Shown here piece after piece: positions 51,549 through 63,899 of a DNA stretch of 64,000 nucleotides. How positions within the stretch are numbered: the stretch's first letter is position 1; every line of letters begins with the position of its first letter. The position numbers and the translations under genes were made by a program. The stretch lies in contig NW_027488638.1 in NCBI RefSeq assembly GCF_050948215.1, positions 496,001 through 560,000 of the forward strand, in the 5' to 3' direction. This DNA comes from Halictus rubicundus (taxonomy: Eukaryota; Arthropoda; Insecta; Hymenoptera; Halictidae). The notes beneath the pieces were generated by a model that saw nothing but the letters and a program-made list of their open reading frames with translations, made no database searches and was not told the origin of the DNA.

Positions 51549-54221
51549 GCGTATGATAGAGGATATGATAGAATAGAGGATACGATAGGATAGAGGATAG
51601 GATAGGATAGAGGATAGGATAGGACAGAGGATTTGATAGGATAGAGGATAGGATAGGATACAGGAAAGGATAGGATTGAGGATAGGATTGGATACAGGAT
51701 AGGATAGAATAGAGGATAGGATACGGGATTGGATAGGATAGGATAGAGGATAGGATAGGATAGAGGACAGGATAGGATAGAGGATTGGATATGATACAGG
51801 AAAGGATAGGATTGAGGATAGATGATAGGATAGGATAGAGGATTGGATAGGATACAGGATAGGCTAGAGGATTGGATAGGATACAGGATAGGATAGGATA
51901 GAGGATAGGATAGGGGATTTTATAGGATAGAGGATAGGATAGGATAGAAGATAGGATAGGATAGAGGATAGGATAGGATAGAGGATAGGATAGGATAGAG
52001 GATAGGATAGGATAGAGGATAGGATAGGATAGAGGATTAGATAGGACAGATTATAGGATAGTATAGAGGATAGGATAGGGATTTGATAGGATAGAGGATT
52101 GGATAGGATAGAGGACAGGATAGGATAGAGGATTGGATATGATACAGGAAAGAATAGGATTGAGGATAGATGATAGGATAGGATAGAGGATTGGATAGGA
52201 TACAGGATAGGATAGAGGTTTGGATAGGATACACGATAGGATAGGATAGAGGATAGGATACAGGTTTGGATAGGATACACGATAGGATAGGATAGAGGAT
52301 AGGATAGGATAGGGGAATTGATAGGATAGAGGATAGGATAGGATAGAAGATAGGATAGGATAGAGGATAGGATAGGATAGAGGATAGGATAGGATAGAGG
52401 ATAGGATAGGATAGAGGACAGGATAGGATAGAGGATTGGATATGATACAGGAAAGGATAGGATTGAGGATAGATGATAGGATAGGATAGAGGATTGGATA
52501 GGATACAGGATAGGCTAGAGGATTGGATAGGATACAGGATAGGATAGGATAGAGGATAGGATAGGGGATTTTATAGGATAGAGGATAGGATAGGATAGAA
52601 GATAGGATAGGATAGAGGATAGTATAGGATAGAGGATAGGATAGGATAGAGGATAGGATAGGATAGAGGATAGGATAGGATAGAGGATTAGATAGGACAG
52701 ATTATAGGATAGTATAGAGGATAGGATAGGGATTTGATAGGATAGAGGATTGGATAGGATAGGATACAGGATAGGATAGAGGTTTGGATAGGATACACGA
52801 TAGGATAGGATAGAGGATAGGATAGAGGTTTGGATAGGATACTCGATAGGATAGGATAGAGGATAGGATAGGGGATTTGATAGGATAGAGGATAGGATAA
52901 AATAGAGGATAGGATAGGATAGGGGATTGGATAGGATAGGATAGAGGATAGGCTAGGATAGAGGATAGGATAGGATAGAGGATAGGATAGGATAGAGGAT
53001 AGGATAGAGGATAGAAGAGGATAGAGGATAGGATTGGATAGACGGTAGGATAGGATAGCGGATAGGATAGGATAGAGGTTAGGATAGAGGGTAGAATATG
53101 ATAGAGGATAGGATAGGATAGAGGATAGGATAGGATAGCTGATAGGATAGGATAGAGGATAGGATAGGGCAGAGGATAGGATAGGGGATTTTATAGGATA
53201 GAGGATAGGATAGGATAGTGGATAGGATAGGATAGAGGATAGAATAGGATAGAGGATAGGATAGGATAGAGGATTGGATAGAGGATAGGATAGGATAGAG
53301 GATAGGATAGGCCAGAGGATAGGATAGGATAGAGGATAGGATAGGACAGAGGATAGGATAGGGGATTTGATAGGATAGATGATAGGATAGGATAGACGAT
53401 AGGATAGGATAGAGGATAGGATAGGATAGAGGATAGGATAGGATAGAGGATTGGATAGAGGATAGGATAGAGGATAGGAAAGCATAGATGATAGGATAGG
53501 ATAGAGGATAGGATAGGATAGAGGATACGATAGGATAGAGGATAGGATAGGATAGAGGATAGGATAGGATAGAGGATAGGATAGGATAGAGGATAGGATA
53601 GGACAGAGGATAGGATAGGACAGAGGATTTGATAGGATAGAGGATAGGATAGGATACAGGAAAGGATAGGATTGAGGATAGATGATAGGATAGGATAGAG
53701 GATAGGATAGGATAGAGGATAGGATAGGACAGAGGATAGGATAGGGGATTTGATAGGATAGAGGATAGGATAGGATAGACGAAAGGATAGGATAGAGGAT
53801 AGGATAGGATAGAGGATAGGATAGGATAGAGGATAGAATAGGATAGAGGATAGGATAGGATAGAGGATTGGATAGACGGTAGGATAGGATAGAGGATAGG
53901 ATAGGATAGAGGATAGGATAGGATAGAGGATAGGATAGGATAGGATAGAGGATTGGATAGGACAGAGGATAGGATAGGGGATTTGATAGGATAGAGGATA
54001 GGATAGGATAGACGATAGGATAGGATAGAGGATAGGATAGGATAGAGGATAGGATAGGATAGAGGATAGGATAGGATAGAGGATTGGATAGGATAGAGGA
54101 TAGGATAGGATAGAGGATAGGATAGGATAGAGGATAGGATAGGATAGAGGACAGGATAGGATAGAGGATAGGATAGGATAGAGGATAGGATAGGATACAG
54201 GATTGGATAGGATAGAGGATA
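51549..54221. repeat. Family C HOR with internal partial duplication
   Basis: This starts as a second 1,173-bp unit; GGATTAGATAGGACAG lies 1,173 bp after the copy in the previous unit. It then repeats part of itself: the GGATTAGATAGGACAGATT string occurs near 52,034 and again near 52,685, about 651 bp apart. The rest, from about 52,860 to 54,221, combines GATAAAATAGAGG, GGCCAGAGG, GACGAAAGG and GACGGTAGG modules in an order not seen in the regular unit. Confidence 0.8.
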
Positions 54222-54499
54222 GCTTATGATAGAGGATATGATAGAATAGAGGATACGATAGGATAGAGGATAGGATAGGATAGAGGATAGGATAGGACAG
54301 AGGATTTGATAGGATAGAGGATAGGATAGGATACAGGAAAGGATAGGATTGAGGATAGGATTGGATACAGGATAGGATAGAATAGAGGATAGGATACGGG
54401 ATTGGATAGGATAGGATAGAGGATAGGATAGGATAGAGGACAGGATAGGATAGAGGATTGGATATGATACAGGAAAGGATAGGATTGAGGATAGATGAT

Positions 54500-56560
54500 A
54501 GGATAGGATAGAGGATTGGATAGGATACAGGATAGGCTAGAGGATTGGATAGGATACAGGATAGGATAGGATAGAGGATAGGATAGGGGATTTTATAGGA
54601 TAGAGGATAGGATAGGATAGAAGATAGGATAGGATAGAGGATAGGATAGGATAGAGGATAGGATAGGATAGAGGATAGGATAGGATAGAGGATAGGATAG
54701 GATAGAGGATTAGATAGGACAGATTATAGGATAGTATAGAGGATAGGATAGGGATTTGATAGGATAGAGGATTGGATAGGATAGAGGACAGGATAGGATA
54801 GAGGATTGGATATGATACAGGAAAGAATAGGATTGAGGATAGATGATAGGATAGGATAGAGGATTGGATAGGATACAGGATAGGATAGAGATTTGGATAG
54901 GATACACGATAGGATAGGATAGAGGATAGGATACAGGTTTGGATAGGATACACGATAGGATAGGATAGAGGATAGGATAGGGGATTTGATAGGATAGAGG
55001 ATAGGATAAAATAGAGGATAGGATAGGATAGGGGATTGGATAGGATAGGATAGAGGATAGGCTAGGATAGAGGATAGGATAGGATAGAAGATAGGATAGG
55101 ATAGAGGATAGGATAGGATAGAGGATAGGATAGGATGGGATAGAGGATATGATAGGATAGGGGAATTGATAGGATAGAGGATAGGATAGGATAGAAGATA
55201 GGATATTATAGAGGATAGGATAGGATAGAGGATAGGATAGGATAGAGGATAGGATAGAGGATAGAATAGGATAGAGGATAGGATTGGATAGACGGTAGGA
55301 TAGGATAGCGGATAGGATAGGATAGAGGATAGGATAGAGGGTAGAATAGGATAGAGGATAGGATAGGATAGAGGATAGGATAGGATAGCTGATAGGATAG
55401 GATAGAGGATAGGATAGGGCAGAGGATAGGATAGGGGATTTTATAGGATAGAGGATAGGATAGGATAGAGGATAGGATAGGATAGAGGATAGAATAGGAT
55501 AGAGGACAGGATAGGATAGAGGATTGGATATGATACAGGAAAGGATAGGATTGAGGATAGATGATAGGATAGGATAGAGGATTGGATAGGATACAGGATA
55601 GGCTAGAGGATTGGATAGGATACAGGATAGGATAGGATAGAGGATAGGATAGGGGATTTTATAGGATAGAGGATAGGATAGGATAGAAGATAGGATAGGA
55701 TAGAGGATAGGATAGGATAGAGGATAGGATAGGATAGAGGATAGGATAGGATAGAGGATAGGATAGGATAGAGGATTAGATAGGACAGATTATAGGATAG
55801 TATAGAGGATAGGATAGGGATTTGATAGGATAGAGGATTGGATAGGATAGAGGACAGGATAGGATAGAGGATTGGATATGATACAGGAAAGAATAGGATT
55901 GAGGATAGATGATAGGATAGGATAGAGGATTGGATAGGATACAGGATAGGATAGAGATTTGGATAGGATACACGATAGGATAGGATAGAGGATAGGATAC
56001 AGGTTTGGATAGGATACACGATAGGATAGGATAGAGGATAGGATAGGGGATTTGATAGGATAGAGGATAGGATAAAATAGAGGATAGGATAGGATAGGGG
56101 ATTGGATAGGATAGGATAGAGGATAGGCTAGGATAGAGGATAGGATAGGATAGAAGATAGGATAGGATAGAGGATAGGATAGGATAGAGGATAGGATAGG
56201 ATGGGATAGAGGATATGATAGGATAGGGGAATTGATAGGATAGAGGATAGGATAGGATAGAAGATAGGATATTATAGAGGATAGGATAGGATAGAGGATA
56301 GGATAGGATAGAGGATAGGATAGAGGATAGAATAGGATAGAGGATAGGATTGGATAGACGGTAGGATAGGATAGCGGATAGGATAGGATAGAGGATAGGA
56401 TAGAGGGTAGAATAGGATAGAGGATAGGATAGGATAGAGGATAGGATAGGATAGCTGATAGGATAGGATAGAGGATAGGATAGGGCAGAGGATAGGATAG
56501 GGGATTTTATAGGATAGAGGATAGGATAGGATAGAGGATAGGATAGGATAGAGGATAGAA
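54500..56560. repeat. 1,066-bp tandem duplication
   Basis: The segment from about 54,500 to 55,500 recurs from about 55,566 to 56,560. GATTAGATAGGACAGATT, GAGATTTGGATAGG and GATATGATAGGATAGGGG (55,146/56,212) all keep a 1,066-bp spacing. The variant GAGATTTGGATAGG (near 54,888 and 55,954) is private to these two copies; other units have GAGGTTTGG. Confidence 0.83.
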
Positions 56561-58806
56561 TAGGATAGAGGATAGGATAGGATAGAGGATTGGATAGAGG
56601 ATAGGATAGGATAGAGGATAGGATAGGCCAGAGGATAGGATAGGATAGAGGATAGGATAGGACAGAGGATAGGATAGGGGATTTGATAGGATAGATGATA
56701 GGATAGGATAGACGATAGGATAGGATAGAGGATAGGATAGGATAGAGGATAGGATAGGATAGAGGATTGGATAGAGGATAGGATAGAGGATAGGAAATCA
56801 TAGAAGATAGGATAGGATAGAGGATAGGATAGGATAGAAGATAGGATAGGATAGAGGATAGGATAGGATAGAGGATAGGATAGGATAGAGGATAGGATAG
56901 GATAGAGGATAGGATAGGACAGAGGATAGGATAGGACAGAGGATTTGATAGGATAGAGGATAGGATAGGATACAGGAAAGGATAGGATTGAGGATAGATG
57001 ATAGGATAGGATAGAGGATAGGATAGGATAGAGGATAGGATAGGACAGAGGATAGGATAGGTGATTTGATAGGGTAGAGGATAGGATAGGATAGACGAAA
57101 GGATAGGATAGAGGATAGGATAGGATAGAGGATAGGATAGGATAGAGGATAGGATAGGATAGAGGATTGGATAGAGGATAGGATAGAGGATAGGAAAGGA
57201 TAGAAGATAGGATAGGATAGAGGATAGGATAGGATAGAGGATAGGATAGGATAGAGAATAGCGTAGGATAGAGGATAGGATAGGATAGACGATAGGATAG
57301 GATAGAGGATAGGATAGGATAGAGGATAGGATAGGATAGAGGATAGGATAGGATAGGATAGAGGATAGGATAGGATAGAGGATAGGATAGAGGTTTGGAT
57401 AGGATACACGATAGGATAGGATAGAGGATAGGATAGGGGATTTGATAGGATAGAGGATAGGATAAAATAGAGGATAGGATAGGATAGGGGATTGGATAGG
57501 ATAGGATAGAGGATAGGCTAGGATAGAGGATAGGATAGGATAGAAGATAGGATAGGATAGAGGATAGGATAGGATAGAGGATAGGATAGGATAGGATAGA
57601 GGATATGATAGGATAGGGGAATTGATAGGATAGAGGATAGGATAGGATAGAATAGGATAGAGGATAGGATTGGATAGACGGTAGGATAGGATAGCGGATA
57701 GGATAGGATAGAGGATAGGATAGGGCAGAGGATAGGATAGGATAGAGGATAGGATAGGATAGTGGATAGGATACACGATTCGATATTATAGAGGATAGGA
57801 TAGGACAGAGGATTTGATAGGATAGAGGATAGGATAGGATACAGGAAAGGATAGGATTGTGGATAGGATTGGATACAGGATAGGATAGAGTAGAGGATAG
57901 GATACGGGATTGGATAGGATAGGATAGAGGATAGGATAGGATAGAGGACAGGATAGGATAGAGGATTGGATTTGATACAGGAAAGGATAGGATTGAGGAT
58001 AGATGATAGGATAGGATAGAGGATTGGATAGGATACAGAATAGGATAGAGGATTGGATAGGATACAGGATAGGATAGGATAGAGGATAGGATAGGGGATT
58101 TGATAGGAGAGAGGATAGGATAAAATAGAGGATAGGCTAGGATAGAGGATAGGATAGGATAGAGGATAGGATAGGGCAGAGGATAGGATAGGGGATTTTA
58201 TAGGATAGAGGATAGGATAGGATAGAGGATAGGATAGGATAGAGGATAGAATAGGATAGAGGATAGGATAGGATAGAGGATTGGATAGACGGTAGGATAG
58301 GATAGAGGATAGGATAGGATAGAGGATAGGATAGGATAGAGGATAGGATAGGATAGACGATAGGATAGGATAGAGGATAGGATAGGATAGAGGATAGGAT
58401 AGGATAGAGGATAGGATAGGATATAGGATTGGATAGAGGATAGGATAGAGGATAGGATAGAGGATAGGAAAGGATAGAAGACAGGATAGGATAGAGGATA
58501 GGATAGGATAGAGGATAGGATAGGATAGAGGATAGGATAGGATAGAGAATAGGATAGGATAGAGGACAGGATAGGATAGAGGATAGGATAGGATAGATGA
58601 TAGGATAGGATAGAGGATAGGATAGGATAGAGGATAGGATAGGATAGAGGATAGGATAGGATAGAGGATAGGATAGGATAGAGGATAGGATAGGATAGAG
58701 GATAGGATAGGATAGAGGACAGGGTAGGATAGAGGATAGGATAGGATAGATGATAGGATAGGATAGAGGATAGGATAGGATACAGGATTGGATAGGATAG
58801 AGGATA
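56560..58806. repeat. Irregular family C stretch
   Basis: This is GGATA satellite without a clear long period. It holds a GGAAATCATAG copy (about 56,785), GGTGATTTGATAGGGTAG (about 57,061), a third GATATGATAGGATAGGGG (57,602) and a unique ACACGATTCGATATTATAG near 57,772. A GATTTGATAGGAGAGAGG string near 58,096 matters because it recurs only at about 61,667. Confidence 0.82.
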
Positions 58807-59962
58807 GCGTATGATAGAGGATATGATAGAATAGAGGATACGATAGGATAGAGGATAGGATAGGATAGAGGATAGGATAGGACAGAGGATTTGATAGGAT
58901 AGAGGATAGGATAGGATACAGGAAAGGATAGGATTGAGGATAGGATTGGATACAGGATAGGATAGAATAGAGGATAGGATACGGGATTGGATAGGATAGG
59001 ATAGAGGATAGGATAGGATAGAGGACAGGATAGGATAGAGGATTGGATATGATACAGGAAAGGATAGGATTGAGGATAGATGATAGGATAGGATAGAGGA
59101 TTGGATAGGATACAGGATAGGCTAGAGGATTGGATAGGATACAGGATAGGATAGGATAGAGGATAGGATAGGGGATTTTATAGGATAGAGGATAGGATAG
59201 GATAGAAGATAGGATAGGATAGAGGATAGGATAGGATAGAGGATAGGATAGGATAGAGGATAGGATAGGATAGAGGATTAGATAGGACAGATTATAGGAT
59301 AGTATAGAGGATAGGATAGGGATTTGATAGGATAGAGGATTGGATAGGATAGGATACAGGATAGGATAGAGGTTTGGATAGGATACACGATAGGATAGGA
59401 TAGAGGATAGGATAGAGGTTTGGATAGGATACACGATAGGATAGGATAGAGGATAGGATAGGGGATTTGATAGGATAGAGGATAGGATAAAATAGAGGAT
59501 AAGATAGGATAGGGGATTGGATAGGATAGGATAGAGGATAGGCTAGGAGAGAGGATAGGATAGGATAGAAGATAGGATAGGATAGAGGATAGGATAGGAT
59601 AGAGGATAGGATAGGATAGAGGATAGGATAGAGGATAGAATAGGATAGAGGATAGGATTGGATAGACGGTAGGATAGGATAGCGGATAGGATAGGATAGA
59701 GGATAGGATAGAGGGTAGAATAGGATAGAGGATAGGATAGGATAGAGGATAGGATAGGATAGAGGATAGGATAGGATAGAGGATAGGATAGGATAGAGGA
59801 TTGGATAGAGGATATGATAGAGGATAGGAAACCATAGAAGATAGGATAGGATAGAGGATAGGATAGGATAGAGGATAGGATAGGATAGAGGACAGGATAG
59901 GATAGAGGATAGGATAGGATAGAGGATAGGATAGGATACAGGATTGGATAGGATAGAGGATA
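58807..59962. repeat. Family C HOR unit, 1,156 bp (one 17-mer short)
   Basis: This unit has the same order of variants as the 1,173-bp unit, but marker to marker it is 1,156 bp, exactly 17 bp less. Within it the GGATTAGATAGG landmark at 59,275 is 1,173 bp before the next one at 60,448, so the missing unit lies near one end. Confidence 0.85.
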
Positions 59963-61135
59963 GCGTATGATAGAGGATATGATAGAATAGAGGATACGAT
60001 AGGATAGAGGATAGGATAGGATAGAGGATAGGATAGGACAGAGGATTTGATAGGATAGAGGATAGGATAGGATACAGGAAAGGATAGGATTGAGGATAGG
60101 ATTGGATACAGGATAGGATAGAATAGAGGATAGGATACGGGATTGGATAGGATAGGATAGAGGATAGGATAGGATAGAGGACAGGATAGGATAGAGGATT
60201 GGATATGATACAGGAAAGGATAGGATTGAGGATAGATGATAGGATAGGATAGAGGATTGGATAGGATACAGGATAGGCTAGAGAATTGGATAGGATACAG
60301 GATAGGATAGGATAGAGGATAGGATAGGGGATTTTATAGGATAGAGGATAGGATAGGATAGAAGATAGGATAGGATAGAGGATAGGATAGGATAGAGGAT
60401 AGGATAGGATAGAGGATAGGATAGGATAGAGGATAGGATAGGATAGAGGATTAGATAGGACAGATTATAGGATAGTATAGAGGATAGGATAGGGATTTGA
60501 TAGGATAGAGGATTGGATAGGATAGGATACAGGATAGGATAGAGGTTTGGATAGGATACACGATAGGATAGGATAGAGGATAGGATAGAGGTTTGGATAG
60601 GATACACGATAGGATAGGATAGAGGATAGGATAGGGGATTTGATAGGATAGAGGATAGGATAAAATAGAGGATAAGATAGGATAGGGGATTGGATAGGAT
60701 AGGATAGAGGATAGGCTAGGAGAGAGGATAGGATAGGATAGAAGATAGGATAGGATAGAGGATAGGATAGGATAGAGGATAGGATAGGATAGAGGATAGG
60801 ATAGAGGATAGAATAGGATAGAGGATAGGATTGGATAGACGGTAGGATAGGATAGCGGATAGGATAGGATAGAGGATAGGATAGAGGGTAGAATAGGATA
60901 GAGGATAGGATAGGATAGAGGATAGGATAGGATAGAGGATAGGATAGGATAGAGGATAGGATAGGATAGAGGATTGGATAGAGGATATGATAGAGGATAG
61001 GAAACCATAGAAGATAGGATAGGATAGAGGATAGGATAGGATAGAGGATAGGATAGGATAGAGGACAGGATAGGATAGAGGATAGGATAGGATAGAGGAT
61101 AGGATAGGATACAGGATTGGATAGGATAGAGGATA
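59963..61135. repeat. 1,173-bp HOR unit of family C, copy in regular run
   Basis: This is a complete unit with every landmark of the 50,376 copy in order, including GGAAACCATAGAAG near 61,000. A private change is AGAGAATTGGATAGG near 60,281, where other copies have AGAGGATTGGATAGG. Confidence 0.88.
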
Positions 61136-62726
61136 GCGTATGATAGAGGATATGATAGAATAGAGGATACGATAGGATAGAGGATAGGATAGGATAGAGG
61201 ATAGGATAGGACAGAGGATTTGATAGGATAGAGGATAGGATAGGATACAGGAAAGGATAGGATTGAGGATAGGATTGGATACAGGATAGGATAGAATAGA
61301 GGATAGGATACGGGATTGGATAGGATAGGATAGAGGATAGGATAGGATAGAGGACAGGATAGGATAGAGGATTGGATATGATACAGGAAAGGATAGGATT
61401 GAGGATAGATGATAGGAGAGGATAGAGGATTGGATAGGATACAGGATAGGCTAGAGGATTGGATAGGATACAGGATAGGATAGGATAGAGGATAGGATAG
61501 GGGATTTTATAGGATAGAGGATAGGATAGGATAGAAGATAGGATAGGATAGAGGATAGGATAGGATAGAGGATAGGATAGGATAGAGGATAGGATAGGAT
61601 AGAGGATAGGATAGGATAGAGGATTAGATAGGACAGATTTTAGGATAGTATAGAGGATAGGATAGGGGATTTGATAGGAGAGAGGATAGGATAAAATAGA
61701 GGATAGGCTAGGATAGAATATAGGATAGGATAGAGGATAGGATAGGGCAGAGGATAGGATAGGGGATTTTATAGGATAGAGGATAGGATAGGATAGAGGA
61801 TAGGATAGGATAGAGGATAGAATAGGATAGAGGATAGGATAGGATAGAGGATTGGATAGACGGTAGGATAGGATAGAGGATAGGATAGGATAGAGGATAG
61901 GATAGGATAGAGGATAGGATAGGATAGACGATAGGATAGGATAGAGGATAGGATAGGATAGAGGATAGGATAGGATAGAGGATAGGATAGGATATAGGAT
62001 TGGATAGAGGATAGGATAGAGGATAGGATAGAGGATAGGAAAGGATAGAAGACAGGATAGGATAGAGGATAGGATAGGGCAGAGGATAGGATAGGGGATT
62101 TTATAGGATAGAGGATAGGATAGGATAGAGGATAGGATAGGATAGAGGATAGAATAGGATAGAGGATAGGATAGGATAGAGGATTGGATAGACGGTAGGA
62201 TAGGATAGAGGATAGGATAGGATAGAGGATAGGATAGGATAGAGGATAGGATAGGATAGACGATAGGATAGGATAGAGGATAGGATAGGATAGAGGATAG
62301 GATAGGATAGAGGATAGGATAGGATATAGGATTGGATAGAGGATAGGATAGAGGATAGGATAGAGGATAGGAAAGGATAGAAGACAGGATAGGATAGAGG
62401 ATAGGATAGGATAGAGGATAGGATAGGATAGAGGATAGGATAGGATAGAGGATAGGATAGGATAGAGAATAGGATAGGATAGAGGACAGGATAGGATAGA
62501 GGATAGGATAGGATAGATGATAGGATAGGATAGAGGATAGGATAGGATAGAGGATAGGATAGGATAGAGGATAGGATAGGATAGAGGATAGGATAGGATA
62601 GAGGATAGGATAGGATAGAGGATAGGATAGGATAGAGGACAGGATAGGATAGAGGATAGGATAGGATAGATGATAGGATAGGATAGAGGATAGGATAGGA
62701 TACAGGATTGGATAGGATAGAGGATA
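61136..62726. repeat. Chimeric family C HOR unit, 1,591 bp
   Basis: The first part, to about 61,655, follows the 1,173-bp unit; GGATTAGATAGGACAG at 61,621 is 1,173 bp after 60,448. It then switches to a sequence like 58,096-58,806, starting at GATTTGATAGGAGAGAGG. Inside the second part a 332-bp segment is doubled: GGGCAGAGG at 61,745/62,077, GACGGTAGG at 61,859/62,191 and AGACAGGATAGG at 62,050/62,382. Confidence 0.83.
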
Positions 62727-63899
62727 GCGTATGATAGAGGATATGATAGAATAGAGGATACGATAGGATAGAGGATAGGATAGGATAGAGGATAGGATAG
62801 GACAGAGGATTTGATAGGATAGAGGATAGGATAGGATACAGGAAAGGATAGGATTGAGGATAGGATTGGATACAGGATAGGATAGAATAGAGGATAGGAT
62901 ACGGGATTGGATAGGATAGGATAGAGGATAGGATAGGATAGAGGACAGGATAGGATAGAGGATTGGATATGATACAGGAAAGGATAGGATTGAGGATAGA
63001 TGATAGGATAGGATAGAGGATTGGATAGGATACAGGATAGGCTAGAGGATTGGATAGGATACAGGATAGGATAGGATAGAGGATAGGATAGGGGATTTTA
63101 TAGGATAGAGGATAGGATAGGATAGAAGATAGGATAGGATAGAGGATAGGATAGGATAGAGGATAGGATAGGATAGAGGATAGGATAGGATAGAGGATAG
63201 GATAGGATAGAGGATTAGATAGGACAGATTATAGGATAGTATAGAGGATAGGATAGGGATTTGATAGGATAGAGGATTGGATAGGATAGGATACAGGATA
63301 GGATAGAGGTTTGGATAGGATACACGATAGGATAGGATAGAGGATAGGATAGAGGTTTGGATAGGATACACGATAGGATAGGATAGAGGATAGGATAGGG
63401 GATTTGATAGGATAGAGGATAGGATAAAATAGAGGATAAGATAGGATAGGGGATTGGATAGGATAGGATAGAGGATAGGCTAGGAGAGAGGATAGGATAG
63501 GATAGAAGATAGGATAGGATAGAGGATAGGATAGGATAGAGGATAGGATAGGATAGAGGATAGGATAGAGGATAGAATAGGATAGAGGATAGGATTGGAT
63601 AGACGGTAGGATAGGATAGCGGATAGGATAGGATAGAGGATAGGATAGAGGGTAGAATAGGATAGAGGATAGGATAGGATAGAGGATAGGATAGGATAGA
63701 GGATAGGATAGGATAGAGGATAGGATAGGATAGAGGATTGGATAGAGGATATGATAGAGGATAGGAAACCATAGAAGATAGGATAGGATAGAGGATAGGA
63801 TAGGATAGAGGATAGGATAGGATAGAGGACAGGATAGGATAGAGGATAGGATAGGATAGAGGATAGGATAGGATACAGGATTGGATAGGATAGAGGATA
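62727..63899. repeat. 1,173-bp HOR unit of family C, last complete copy
   Basis: This is a complete unit ending at the marker at 63,900; a further unit begins and is cut off by the window end. GAGGTTTGGATAGG occurs twice and GGAAACCATAG once, as in the other regular units. Confidence 0.88.

Noticed and set aside
309..63772. Dozens of long minus-strand open reading frames (up to 1,564 codons) encoding Ser/Tyr/Pro/Ile/Leu repeats
   Set aside because: They follow automatically from a stop-free repeat unit. They overlap each other in different frames with the same peptide, start at random variants (often non-ATG), and show no domain, signal or codon constraint.
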